A DNA stretch of 64,000 nt from Sulfurirhabdus autotrophica. Its GTDB lineage: Bacteria; Pseudomonadota; Gammaproteobacteria; Burkholderiales; SMCO01. This document shows, one piece after another, positions 22,720 to 31,374 of this stretch. How positions within the stretch are numbered: the first letter of the stretch is position 1; each line of letters begins with the position of its first letter. The translations under genes were made by a program, and so were the position numbers. The stretch is from positions 1 to 64,000 of the forward strand of contig NZ_SMCO01000016.1 in NCBI RefSeq assembly GCF_004346685.1, written 5' to 3'. The notes beneath the pieces were generated by a model. That model saw only the letters and a list, made by a program, of their open reading frames with translations. It was not told the origin of the DNA and ran no database searches.

Positions 22720-24765
22720 GTGACAACATTCGTAACGGAACCCCCTAACCAACGATTAGTTTCAATACCCAATGAAGCGCTCAAGCGCGATGGCACGCGC
22801 GCAGCGTTTGACCCAGATAAAATTCGCTCGGCCATTCAGAGAGCAGGCCAGGCTAGCGAAGAGTTTGACGGCAATGAAGCAGAACTGCTTACCGCCCATG
22901 TGATAAAAGTGCTATCTCACAAATTTCACAACAACGCACCTGCCATTGAAAATATTCAGGATGTGGTTGAGCAGGTATTGATCTCGGCCAATCACTTTCA
23001 GACTGCCCGCGCTTACATTGTCTACCGCGAACAGCACAAGAAACTGCGCCAGGATCGCAACACCATGGTGGATGTTGCCTCTTCTGTTAACGAATATCTG
23101 GAACAACAGGACTGGCGCGTCAATGCCAATGCTAATCAGGGTTACAGTCTGGGCGGGCTGATTCTCAACGTATCCGGAAAAGTGGTTGCCAACTACTGGC
23201 TAAACCATGTGTATGCACCGGAAGCAGGGGCGGCACATCGCGCAGGGGATATTCACATTCATGATCTGGACATGCTGGCGGGCTACTGTGCGGGATGGTC
23301 GCTGCGTACTTTGCTCCACGAAGGCTTGAATGGTGTGCCGGGCAAGGTAGAAGCCGGGCCACCCAAGCACATGTCCAGCGCGGTGGGGCAGATCGTGAAT
23401 TTTCTGGGTACGCTGCAAAACGAATGGGCGGGGGCGCAGGCATTCAGTTCATTTGACACCTACATGGCACCCTTTATCCGCAAGGATAACCTGAGCTACG
23501 AAGAGGTCAAGCAATCTATTCAGGAATTGATTTACAACCTGAATGTGCCTTCACGCTGGGGTACACAAACTCCCTTTACCAATCTGACTTTTGACTGGGT
23601 ATGCCCGGAAGACCTGCAGGAGCAAATCCCCATTATCGGTGGTGAAGAAATGCCTTTCACCTATGGTGATCTGCAGGTAGAAATGGACATGATCAACCGA
23701 GCTTATATTGAAGTCATGACAACGGGCGATGCCAAGGGGCGAGCATTCACTTTCCCTATACCCACCTATAACATGACTACTGACTTTCCCTGGGAATCAG
23801 AAAATGCCACGCTGCTGTTCGAAATGACGGCAAAATACGGCTTGCCGTATTTTCAGAATTTCATTAACTCCGAGCTCAAGCCCAATATGGTCCGATCCAT
23901 GTGCTGCCGTTTGCAACTGGATTTACGGGAGCTACTCAAACGCGGTAATGGCTTGTTTGGCAGTGCAGAACAAACAGGCTCTATCGGCGTGGTAACCGTA
24001 AACTGTGCAAGACTGGGTTATCTCTACAAAGGCAACGAGCCTGCATTGCTGGCACGCCTGGACGAACTAATGGAGATTGGCAAAAACACTTTGGAGATCA
24101 AACGCAAAGTAATCCAGCGCCATATCGACAACGGATTGTTCCCCTACACCAAACGCTACCTGGGCACCCTGCGTAATCACTTTTCCACTCTGGGCGTCAA
24201 CGGCATCAACGAAATGATCCGTAACTTCAGCGGTGACGAGTACGGCATCACCAGCGAAGCAGGGCATCAGCTAGCAGTACGGCTATTGGACCACATCCGC
24301 GCAAAAATGCTGGCATTTCAGGAAGAAACCGGCCACATGTACAACCTGGAAGCCACCCCGGCAGAAGGAACCACTTACCGTTTTGCCAAGGAAGACAAAA
24401 AACGCTTTCCTGATATTCTGCAAGCCGGCACGACTGAAACACCTTATTACACCAACTCTTCACAGCTCCCTGTCGGCTTCACCGATGACCCGTTTGAAGC
24501 ACTGGAACGCCAGGAAGAACTTCAGAAAAAATACACGGGTGGAACAGTGCTACATCTTTACATGACCGAACGCATCTCCAGCGGAGAAATGTGCAAAGCA
24601 CTGGTGCGTCGTTCGTTGGAACGATTCGGACTGCCCTACATTACCATTACCCCGACCTTTTCCATTTGCCCGAAACATGGCTACCTGGAAGGAGAGCACA
24701 AGTTTTGCCCGAAGTGCGATGCAGAAATCATCGCAGAAAAGCGCAAAAAATCAGCTACAGCTTGA
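22720..24765 (+). CDS. nrdD: Anaerobic ribonucleotide reductase NrdD large chain, lacking its own glycyl radical segment
   Basis: This class III reductase makes dNTPs from NTPs without oxygen. It starts at GTG 22720, behind GGAGG at 22708-22712. The 681-residue chain has an N-terminal ATP-cone (about 15-115), the active-site stretch HDLDMLAGYCAGWSLRTLL, the finger-loop MCCRLQLDL cysteine with the neighbouring Met, and a C-terminal zinc ribbon (C650, H653, C663, C666). It stops 15 residues after the last zinc cysteine and contains no RVxGY motif, so it cannot form the glycyl radical alone. The next gene supplies that motif. The stop TGA is real, as a strong ribosome site for the next gene follows. 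Confidence 0.95.
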   Translation: MTTFVTEPPNQRLVSIPNEALKRDGTRAAFDPDKIRSAIQRAGQASEEFDGNEAELLTAHVIKVLSHKFHNNAPAIENIQDVVEQVLISANHFQTARAYIVYREQHKKLRQDRNTMVDVASSVNEYLEQQDWRVNANANQGYSLGGLILNVSGKVVANYWLNHVYAPEAGAAHRAGDIHIHDLDMLAGYCAGWSLRTLLHEGLNGVPGKVEAGPPKHMSSAVGQIVNFLGTLQNEWAGAQAFSSFDTYMAPFIRKDNLSYEEVKQSIQELIYNLNVPSRWGTQTPFTNLTFDWVCPEDLQEQIPIIGGEEMPFTYGDLQVEMDMINRAYIEVMTTGDAKGRAFTFPIPTYNMTTDFPWESENATLLFEMTAKYGLPYFQNFINSELKPNMVRSMCCRLQLDLRELLKRGNGLFGSAEQTGSIGVVTVNCARLGYLYKGNEPALLARLDELMEIGKNTLEIKRKVIQRHIDNGLFPYTKRYLGTLRNHFSTLGVNGINEMIRNFSGDEYGITSEAGHQLAVRLLDHIRAKMLAFQEETGHMYNLEATPAEGTTYRFAKEDKKRFPDILQAGTTETPYYTNSSQLPVGFTDDPFEALERQEELQKKYTGGTVLHLYMTERISSGEMCKALVRRSLERFGLPYITITPTFSICPKHGYLEGEHKFCPKCDAEIIAEKRKKSATA

Positions 24766-24793
24766 TCAGATCAACTTCAAGGAGGTAACAAAA

Positions 24794-25009
24794 ATGACTG
24801 ACTTATCCATACAAAATCATGCCAGTGAAAATACCATCACGCTCACCGACGAAGAACGCCAACCATGTGAAATATGGACCCGCGTCATGGGCTACCACCG
24901 GCCGGTTTCTTCATTCAATATCGGCAAGAAGGGCGAACATGGCGAGCGTACTTTCTTTCAGGAATCACGTGCCAGTTTATGCAACCCAGCACAAACTTCG
25001 GCAAATTAA
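24794..25009 (+). CDS. Separate glycyl-radical polypeptide of NrdD
   Basis: This 71-residue protein contains RVMGY (residues 30-34), with Gly33 the expected radical glycine, preceded by CEIW and followed by HRPVSSFNIGKKGEHGER, which matches the end of ordinary NrdD (RVxGYxRPVxxWNxGK). It starts 28 bases after the large chain, behind AAGGAGGT at 24779-24786. It is therefore a designed gene and not a frameshift remnant. It must assemble on the large chain for activity. NrdG, which activates the glycine, is next. A role as a spare part in the manner of YfiD for pyruvate formate-lyase is possible, but the large chain has no copy of its own. The first 20 residues are not conserved-looking. Confidence 0.88.
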   Translation: MTDLSIQNHASENTITLTDEERQPCEIWTRVMGYHRPVSSFNIGKKGEHGERTFFQESRASLCNPAQTSAN

Positions 25010-25036
25010 CTACTGCATCGGCACACAATTCTCAAC

Positions 25037-25735
25037 ATGGACGACTTACGGATAGGTGGTTTTACGCCACTCACCACAACCGACTACCCCGGCCATCTTG
25101 CTGCCGTAGTATTTTGCCAAGGTTGTCCATGGCGCTGCAGTTATTGCCAAAATCCACATCTCATTCCGGCAAATGAACCAACGCAAATCTCATGGCAAGA
25201 CATAATCGAATTCATGAAAAAGCGAAATGGATTACTGGATGCTGTTGTTTTTAGCGGCGGCGAGCCTACTTTACAAGGCGCGCTGGAAACGGCAATCCAC
25301 GAAATCCATCACCTTGGCTTTAAAGTGGGGTTGCATACGGCAGGCATGTATCCGGAGCGCTTGGCGAAAATCCTTCCCTTGGTAGACTGGGTGGGCATGG
25401 ATATAAAAGCGCCATTTGAGCAATATGAAAAAATCACCGGTGTATCGAATAGCGGAGAAAAAGCACGTATCAGCACAAAACTGTTAATTAAAAGCGGGGT
25501 TGCACATGAATTTAGAACAACCTGGCACCCTCAACTGCTCAATGAATCTGATCTGCTGACACTAGCGACTGAGCTTGTGGAAATGGGAGCCACAAATTTC
25601 GTACTTCAGGAATTTCGGGCATCAGGTTGTGCCGATCAAAATCTGCTTGAGACCATAATTTCTGCAGCAATGAAAAATCTGGTAATAGCCCGTATCTCCC
25701 CCAGCTTTGATCAGTTTTTTATGCGAACTGCCTGA
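25037..25735 (+). CDS. nrdG: NrdG2-type radical SAM activase for NrdD
   Basis: This 232-residue radical SAM protein activates the NrdD glycine by hydrogen abstraction. The iron-sulfur motif is CPWRCSYC (C33-x3-C37-x2-C40), preceded by GGFTPLTTTDYPG and FCQG. SGGEPTLQ is the SAM-binding GGE motif. The length and start of this protein place it in the NrdG2/YjjW-like group rather than with the shorter E. coli NrdG. It begins 27 bases after the glycyl-radical gene. Location and class fit a single operon nrdD-glycyl segment-nrdG. Confidence 0.92.
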   Translation: MDDLRIGGFTPLTTTDYPGHLAAVVFCQGCPWRCSYCQNPHLIPANEPTQISWQDIIEFMKKRNGLLDAVVFSGGEPTLQGALETAIHEIHHLGFKVGLHTAGMYPERLAKILPLVDWVGMDIKAPFEQYEKITGVSNSGEKARISTKLLIKSGVAHEFRTTWHPQLLNESDLLTLATELVEMGATNFVLQEFRASGCADQNLLETIISAAMKNLVIARISPSFDQFFMRTA

Positions 25736-25778
25736 TCAAAGCACTACCTTCAAAACAGCACCATGCTTTTTCCCCGGT

Positions 25779-26132
25779 TTATACAACAGTTGAGTTGCGC
25801 GAATCAACATCCAGTGCAGTTTCGAATGCAGGGTCTCCTTGCAGAAAATGAGAAAGCGCGAAGGCTGCAGTTGGCTGCATATGAATACAGACCATACGGA
25901 CATTCATGGTGCAACAGGCGCGTGCCAATAATTCCAGCCAAGTGTAATAGACCGGATCAATGATTGTGATTTCACCCAGATCATAATATAGCCGCACAGA
26001 TTTTGAAGCCTGCAAACGCAAAAGAATGCCTTCGATTAACTCGTCGGCTTTACTGGTATCCAATCCGTACATCGGTTCCAGCAGAAAGTCGCCGCCACCA
26101 ATAGGCGTCAGATGGTAGCCATACTGGTTCAT
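25779..26132 (-). CDS. RsbS-like STAS protein with Pro at the phosphoacceptor position
   Basis: This 117-residue protein has the size and strand pattern of an RsbS STAS domain (YDLGEITIIDPVYYTWLELL). In RsbS the residue after the conserved Asp is the serine phosphorylated by RsbT (D-S); here it is Asp59-Pro60. Thr64 nearby is another possible site. It overlaps the RsbR-like gene (ATGA), as RsbS does in stressosome operons. The protein is therefore a candidate stressosome core subunit that cannot be switched at the normal site. The STAS assignment rests on position and short motifs, so it is moderate. Confidence 0.6.
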   Translation of the reverse strand: MNQYGYHLTPIGGGDFLLEPMYGLDTSKADELIEGILLRLQASKSVRLYYDLGEITIIDPVYYTWLELLARACCTMNVRMVCIHMQPTAAFALSHFLQGDPAFETALDVDSRNSTVV

Positions 26133-26995
26133 GCTTTGGCCGATACCTCAATACCCAAAATCTTGAATGCTTCTTTCAATCCATCAGATAGGCTGGCGCG
26201 CGTGGTGACATTACCCAAATCAATATTCAGACTGGTCATTGCCCGCGCAATCTCCGGACGGATACCAGTCAGAATGGCTGTTGCCCCCATCAACTGAATC
26301 GCACGTACCATCTGAATCATGTGATGCGATACTTGCGAATCGACGGAATGCACACCTGTCACATCCATCACCACTGCGCTGGCGCGTTCGGCTGCAATGC
26401 GATTCAAGAGCGCTTCCATCACGACCATGGTACGACTGGAATCAAGTGTACCGATGATCGGCAGAGTCAGCACACCATCCCATATTTCGGTGATTGGTGT
26501 TGAGGTTTCCCGCAACTCCTGCTGTTGTGCATAAATGGTTTTTTCTTTTTCCTCGATGTAAGCCTGAAATACCGAAAGCGTCAATTCATTGAATACGCTG
26601 GAAAGAAGCAACAAAATGCCACGCGTATCTTCAACCGTCACATTTTTATCTTCTTTCAGCGACTCAATAAAGCAACGCTGAAGAAACTGCATATAGCGTA
26701 CAAAATCCTCCATTTTACCGCCGCGCACCAATATCTGCTTGGACATACTGCCGAAAAATCCCTGCAGAGCCTGGAAAGCCGGTTGGTCATGGTCAAGAGG
26801 ATTAGGGACGTCCAAAAGGACAACCATGAGCTCCAGAAACTCAATACTGAAATCGGTAATTTCATCCCCACTCATTAAATTACTGCTACCGAACACCGTT
26901 TGACCTTGCGATTCAATTGCTGCTGAAATATTACCAACCTGTAGTTTGAGCTGTTCGATCATAGTGTGATGAGCAGTATTTTTTTTCTGGGCCAT
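26129..26995 (-). CDS. RsbR-like stressosome protein with STAS domain
   Basis: This 288-residue protein has an all-helical N-terminal sensor region (about 1-160) and a C-terminal STAS domain that fits RsbR (VMDVTGVHSVDSQVSHHMIQ, ILTGIRPEIA). The two sites phosphorylated by RsbT in RsbR correspond to Ser220 and Thr243. The N-terminal region resembles the non-heme globin-like RsbR sensor domain in length, but no heme ligand is obvious. It is the third gene of a four-gene operon after GGDEF and RsbT/PP2C. It probably forms a stressosome-type complex with the following RsbS-like protein. Confidence 0.82.
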   Translation of the reverse strand: MAQKKNTAHHTMIEQLKLQVGNISAAIESQGQTVFGSSNLMSGDEITDFSIEFLELMVVLLDVPNPLDHDQPAFQALQGFFGSMSKQILVRGGKMEDFVRYMQFLQRCFIESLKEDKNVTVEDTRGILLLLSSVFNELTLSVFQAYIEEKEKTIYAQQQELRETSTPITEIWDGVLTLPIIGTLDSSRTMVVMEALLNRIAAERASAVVMDVTGVHSVDSQVSHHMIQMVRAIQLMGATAILTGIRPEIARAMTSLNIDLGNVTTRASLSDGLKEAFKILGIEVSAKA

Positions 26996-27117
26996 GCAGT
27001 TCTCCTTGGATAATCTTTATTTATTTGTTATTTACCATTCAACCTTGCACACTTTTATCAAAAAAATAAAATGCATCTAATCAAGGCTTACATTTCCTTC
27101 CTATCCGGCTTACAGGC

Positions 27118-28194
27118 TCAATTTAACCGAATAACGCAGATGGATTGATCGTCTGTCACCCTGGGCATCACATTCCCTAACACATAGGCAATTAATTGTG
27201 GATGCTGATTGAACAACCTGGGAAATGAATCCTTGTCCCAACCACGGCGGATACCGTCGCTCGCAGTAATGAACAATGTTTTCTTTTCAAAAACGAGTTG
27301 CGTGGCAGTAGGCGTTTTATGTTCTCTACCCAAAATGCCGGGGGCAAATGACAAATTATTTATTGAGTCATGAATATACACATAGGCGCTCATATCACCT
27401 ACACCCAACACATTCAGGTTCTTCTTCGACAAATCAAACTCAGCGGCAATGGCCACAGCACCACGTTCGCCGGTAGTTAAATGATGATCCACTGCTGCCA
27501 GTAATTTATCCAAACCTTCCACACTCAAATAACATCCCAGATTGGATGTAACCCGTTGCGCAATTTCTCCGTGACCCAACCCATCCAGATGCAAAAGCCT
27601 GAGCTTTGCACCATGTTGTTGAAGATATATTTTATCCCCATTAAAACGATCATCATTGAGCGCACGTGAAAAAACACCTATTTCAAATCCTGATTGGGCA
27701 ACAGCAGGCATATTCAAACCGGCCGAACCAGCAGAATTATGCTTGTTCAAATAAAACCGAGTCCAGAGTGCCGTGCCATGCCAGCGGCCATGTTTTGCAT
27801 CTTTTTCCTGCTGCGTATAGATACCAAACTCATCGCTCAGGCGCTGCATACTGCCAAGCCCTTTACCCAATGTTTTGCTGGTTGAGTAGCCATCCTGTTG
27901 AGCCAGAGCAAGGTCATCGACACCCGGACCAAAATCAAATGAAATAATATCAAGCGCAGGGCCAGGTTGCTGCCATACCTGAATCATGCCTTTTCCGCCT
28001 GCGTGCTTTATTAAATTAGTGACCATTTCAGATGCAACCAGCACCATATTTTCACGGCGGACATCAGAAAAACCCATACGTCTGCCGCTAGCCTGCAAAC
28101 GCGAGCGAAGCAGAATACCTGCACTTTCGCTTTGTATGGGATCAGCAAATAAGAGCTTGCATTCATTGCTGTCAATTTTCAATTCCTGACTCAT
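27118..28194 (-). CDS. RsbT-like kinase fused to PP2C (RsbX/SpoIIE-type) phosphatase
   Basis: This 358-residue protein has an N-terminal GHKL ATPase domain with the N-box SEMVTNLIKHAGGKG (about 51-65) and G1 box DFGPGV near 88. This is the RsbT switch-kinase family. A C-terminal RsbX/SpoIIE-type PP2C domain shows HLDGLGHGEIAQR near 205. Kinase and phosphatase for the stressosome, normally separate RsbT and RsbX, are thus one chain. It starts inside the stop of the GGDEF gene (ATGA), so it is tightly coupled to it. It precedes the RsbR gene by 122 bases. Confidence 0.85.
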   Translation of the reverse strand: MSQELKIDSNECKLLFADPIQSESAGILLRSRLQASGRRMGFSDVRRENMVLVASEMVTNLIKHAGGKGMIQVWQQPGPALDIISFDFGPGVDDLALAQQDGYSTSKTLGKGLGSMQRLSDEFGIYTQQEKDAKHGRWHGTALWTRFYLNKHNSAGSAGLNMPAVAQSGFEIGVFSRALNDDRFNGDKIYLQQHGAKLRLLHLDGLGHGEIAQRVTSNLGCYLSVEGLDKLLAAVDHHLTTGERGAVAIAAEFDLSKKNLNVLGVGDMSAYVYIHDSINNLSFAPGILGREHKTPTATQLVFEKKTLFITASDGIRRGWDKDSFPRLFNQHPQLIAYVLGNVMPRVTDDQSICVIRLN

Positions 28195-29171
28195 TTGGAA
28201 TCCGGCAGAAAGTGAGCCCAGGTGATGCTGCCATCGGGATGCCAGGTATCCACCACAACACGGCCTCGTCCTGCTCGCTTTGCTTCATACAATGCGACAT
28301 CCGCGCGGTGAATAAAATTTTGCATATCGCGCTCACCCGGCTCATCCGCAGAAAGTGAGGCGATACCAATACTCACCTTATTATTCATTTGGCTCAACAC
28401 ATGCATCGCTTTGTTGCAGGCAATATCTTTATTGGCATAGAGCAGAATAGCAAATTCGTCGCCACCAAACCGGATAGCATGGTCTACGCCATCACGAATA
28501 GAATGTAGCATTGCCTGCGCCATTTTAATCAGATAGGCATCGCCATACTGATGCCCGTGTTCATCATTGATCTGCTTGAAAAAGTCCAGATCAAACAAGA
28601 TCAGGGATAACACCTCATCACGCTGTCGGAGTGTGCGCTGAAATCCAGTACTCAATCTTTCATCATAGGCACGACGATTCAACAGTCCGGTGAGCGGGTC
28701 CGTCTCTGCATTGCGGATAGACTCACCCAATTCTTCCTGACGTTTTGCCAGTGTCTGCTGCATGATTTCAATTTCTTTTTCAGTACGTATCCGCGTTTCA
28801 TCAAGATGGCGAATCATTTCTGCATTCCGTCTCAGCAGCAATGCGGGATCTGCAATTTCTGTGGACTGTTGCAAATGAAGGCGTAATTGTTCAACAATTC
28901 CTGCTTCGGGTGAATCTTTCAGATCGACAACACTGGACGCAACACCTTGACCAAAATGTACGGTGAGCTGACTATCCTCAAGGAGCAGTGTCACGGGAAG
29001 AGGAAGGCCAGTGCCTGCACCGGCAAGTCGTAAACTGGCAACAATTTGAAGGCAAGAAGATGTGGCAGAAAATTGATTTCCCCCCAGACTTTTCACAGCC
29101 AAGAGCACGAAACCCATAAAATTTTGAATATCTGGTTCGATCACCAGATTTTGTTTTAATAATTCCACCAT
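28191..29171 (-). CDS. Diguanylate cyclase with coiled-coil sensor domain
   Basis: This 326-residue GGDEF protein has a roughly 110-residue N-terminal domain without a recognised motif, a coiled coil (about 115-160), and an intact GGDEF domain: LTGLLNRRAYDERL, FDLDFFKQIND, RFGGDEFAILL. It should make c-di-GMP. The inhibitory I-site RxxD five residues before GGDEF reads DGVD, so product inhibition is probably absent. The ATG at 29171 is preferred to a TTG at 29186, because a plausible promoter lies at about 29202-29229. It is first in the stressosome-like operon and overlaps the kinase/phosphatase gene, so it is the likely output of that module. Confidence 0.85.
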   Translation of the reverse strand: MVELLKQNLVIEPDIQNFMGFVLLAVKSLGGNQFSATSSCLQIVASLRLAGAGTGLPLPVTLLLEDSQLTVHFGQGVASSVVDLKDSPEAGIVEQLRLHLQQSTEIADPALLLRRNAEMIRHLDETRIRTEKEIEIMQQTLAKRQEELGESIRNAETDPLTGLLNRRAYDERLSTGFQRTLRQRDEVLSLILFDLDFFKQINDEHGHQYGDAYLIKMAQAMLHSIRDGVDHAIRFGGDEFAILLYANKDIACNKAMHVLSQMNNKVSIGIASLSADEPGERDMQNFIHRADVALYEAKRAGRGRVVVDTWHPDGSITWAHFLPDSK

Positions 29172-29473
29172 CGACAAATTATGCAACCCTGATTTAGCCG
29201 CTTATAACAACCTAAAGGAAATTGGTCATGCAGGATGGATTATGCTACTAAATGATCGAAAGATACAAAGAAATTAAAGCCAGATAACATTTACAATCAA
29301 AATAGTACAAACAAAAACGAATACTGGCTACATTTCCGAATAGCACTGTCAAATCAGCGAAAAGATTTACACCCCCCTATTTTTAACCCGCTTTATCCGC
29401 ATAAGCCCGGTCAGAAATGCTTGGCATTGCCATCTAATATCGTCATGAAAACCCCATGAAATCCTAAAGAGTT

Positions 29474-30031
29474 TTATCTTGAACGCATCCCGCCTTGGCC
29501 TTTTCTTTCACGAGGAGCACCATTCATAGGCGCCCCACCCTCTTGCATGGGACGCTGCCGTCTGTTTTTAAAATCATCCGACAGACGCTGACGATCTTCC
29601 TGGCTCATATTTTTCCAGCGCTCACGTAATGCCTCACGTTTTGCCTGACGTTCTTCGGGCGAAGTATTTTGTGAACGCTCCCTGAATTTTTGTTTAAGAT
29701 TTTCCCGGTCCTCCGGGCTCATTTGCTGCCAACGATCGCGCAACTCCTGACGCTTTGCCTGGCGTTCTTCGGGCGAAGCATTTGGATTGCCCTGACGGAA
29801 TTCCTGCTGCCTTGCCGTTCGCTCCTCAGGGGTCATACTTTGGCGCTGCTCACGCATCTTTTCACGTATAGCCTGGCGTTCTTCTGGTGGCATATTTCTA
29901 AACTGCTCCCTCTGCTCAGGTGAAATTCGATTCTGAGCAGATGTGAGCTGATCTGCAAATACCGGGGAACCCAACAAAACCCAGGTTGCTGATACAGTAA
30001 CCAGCAATAACCTTTTGGTCATGTTTTTCAT
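29474..30031 (-). CDS. Secreted protein with charged tandem repeats
   Basis: This 185-residue protein has a Sec signal (MKNMTKRLLLVTVSATWVLLGSPVFA) and then repeats of a charged unit of about 30 residues. The unit reads approximately SPEERQAKRxxLRxRWxxMS, and three good copies and two partial ones are visible between residues 38 and 160. The repeats should form long charged helices. I do not know a function; a role in periplasmic stress, metal binding or envelope packing is possible, as in CpxP/Spy-like or EF-hand-like proteins. AAGGA precedes the ATG at 30031 with good spacing, better than for an in-frame ATG at 30037. It is next to a second small secreted protein and OmpR/EnvZ. Confidence 0.75.
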   Translation of the reverse strand: MKNMTKRLLLVTVSATWVLLGSPVFADQLTSAQNRISPEQREQFRNMPPEERQAIREKMREQRQSMTPEERTARQQEFRQGNPNASPEERQAKRQELRDRWQQMSPEDRENLKQKFRERSQNTSPEERQAKREALRERWKNMSQEDRQRLSDDFKNRRQRPMQEGGAPMNGAPRERKGQGGMRSR

Positions 30032-30079
30032 AATCATTTTCCTTAGTAAAGTTGTATTCCCCGAAAAAGCAAATAAGGG

Positions 30080-30460
30080 CTAACGACGCTCCGCATCATG
30101 TTTTTCGTTATAGATATCTTTGCTGGCTGCACGCTGATCCTGATGCAAATCTTTACGTTCATCTCTGGTCAAAACGCCATCGGATTTATATTGGCGTTCT
30201 TCCTGACGAATAGACCTCTGCTCGGACCTGAGATTTTTTGCTTCACTGTGAGTCAACTCACCTGAACGAACGCCTTGCTGAATACGCTCATGCTGATGAA
30301 TCTGATGTCTGTTTACGCCAGGGTCGCGCGTTGCTGCATTCACACGATGGGCATGCGCTTCTCCATGATGCACGCCGGGTTGTGCAAACGCAGATGAAGC
30401 AGCAACAGAAGCAAGTACCAAGCCTATCACAGTAACGAAAGTGTTTTTTAATGCATTCAT
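30080..30460 (-). CDS. Small secreted charged protein of unknown function
   Basis: This 126-residue protein has a Sec signal (MNALKNTFVTVIGLVLASVAASSAFA), then a His-rich stretch (HHGEAHAHR), and then a helical, charged region LTHSEAKNLRSEQRSIRQEE and VLTRDERKDLHQDQRAASKD. The paired segments resemble EF-hand-like or SHOCT-like helical repeats seen in small periplasmic proteins of betaproteobacteria. GGAG lies 7 bases before the ATG at 30460, better than the longer start at 30481. It is likely transcribed with, or next to, the repeat protein after it. Function is unknown. Confidence 0.75.
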   Translation of the reverse strand: MNALKNTFVTVIGLVLASVAASSAFAQPGVHHGEAHAHRVNAATRDPGVNRHQIHQHERIQQGVRSGELTHSEAKNLRSEQRSIRQEERQYKSDGVLTRDERKDLHQDQRAASKDIYNEKHDAERR

Positions 30461-30574
30461 GATATTCTCCATTGTATTCAAGTTTGGGGGTATTTCGCTA
30501 ACTCTTGATCAATTTCAAGCGTTAATGCCATCTTAAAACCGAGATGTAAATAACCTGTTTAAGGAATACTGAAA

Positions 30575-30622
30575 GTTGTAACAAATTGTTGCACCGGAGA
30601 GTTTCGTTACAATTATTAACAA
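30575..30622. promoter_or_regulatory. Possible operator with repeated GTTACAA-like elements
   Basis: Two copies of a TTGTAACAA/GTTACAATT-like element lie upstream of ompR, at 30576-30584 and 30606-30614, with further ACAATT/TTGTTG copies between and after. They could be OmpR or another factor's sites. This is a visual match only, and no -10 element is assigned. Confidence 0.25.
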
Positions 30623-30654
30623 TTATGTCCGCGTTGACGTTTATGATAGCCACT

Positions 30655-31374
30655 ATGAACACACCTGCCCACATTCTGATTATTGACGATGACGACCGCA
30701 TTCGCGAGTTGCTGTTCCGCTACCTTACCGAACAGGGTTTCGAAGTCAAAGCGGTAGCTAACGGGCGCGAAATGTCTCAGGCCATTGAACGCGCCCGATT
30801 TGATCTATGGATACTTGACCTGATGTTACCGGGTGAAGATGGGTTATCCATACTCCGCCGTACACGTGGCACAGGGGAAACCACACCCGTTATATTACTG
30901 ACGGCAAAAGGAGATGAAATTGACCGCATTGTAGGTCTGGAAATGGGAGCAGATGATTATCTGGCTAAACCTTTCAGCCCTCGCGAACTGGTTGCGCGTA
31001 TTCATGCAGTTCTGCGTCGCCAGGGTATGGTACAACCAGGCGCACCCGTCGAAAGTGCTGGCGAAGTGATTTTCGGCCAATGCCGGCTTGATCTGGGTAG
31101 CCGCACTTTGTTCCGTGATGAAGTCGCCACACAGCTCACCACCGGTGAATTTTCCTTGCTGAAAGTATTGGTTAATCATCCGAGACAGGCGTTATCACGG
31201 GACCGCCTCATGGAATTAGCGCGTGGCCGTGACCATGAAGCATTTGACCGTACTATCGATGTACAGATTTCCAGACTACGCAAGCTGATCGAGCCGGACT
31301 CGGCCAAACCACGATATATCCAGACAGTGTGGGGGCACGGCTATACATTTGTTCCTGACGGGACGACTGCATGA
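30655..31374 (+). CDS. ompR: OmpR-family response regulator
   Basis: This 239-residue response regulator has the receiver domain (ILIIDDDDRIRELL, phospho-Asp in WILDLMLPGEDG, then LTAKGDEIDR and LAKPFSPREL) and a winged helix (SRLRKLIEPDSAKPRYIQTVWGHGYTFVPDG). The order and spacing resemble OmpR. The ATG at 30655 is chosen because the sequence begins MNTPAHILIIDDD, as in other OmpR proteins; longer in-frame starts reach 30586 without a ribosome site. It overlaps envZ by ATGA. Target genes cannot be read from the window. Confidence 0.9.
   Translation: MNTPAHILIIDDDDRIRELLFRYLTEQGFEVKAVANGREMSQAIERARFDLWILDLMLPGEDGLSILRRTRGTGETTPVILLTAKGDEIDRIVGLEMGADDYLAKPFSPRELVARIHAVLRRQGMVQPGAPVESAGEVIFGQCRLDLGSRTLFRDEVATQLTTGEFSLLKVLVNHPRQALSRDRLMELARGRDHEAFDRTIDVQISRLRKLIEPDSAKPRYIQTVWGHGYTFVPDGTTA

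Noticed and set aside
27069-27079. An NsrR half-site (AAATGCATCTA) before the RsbR-like gene
   Set aside because: Only one half matches; the partner half is an A-run. Not enough for an operator.
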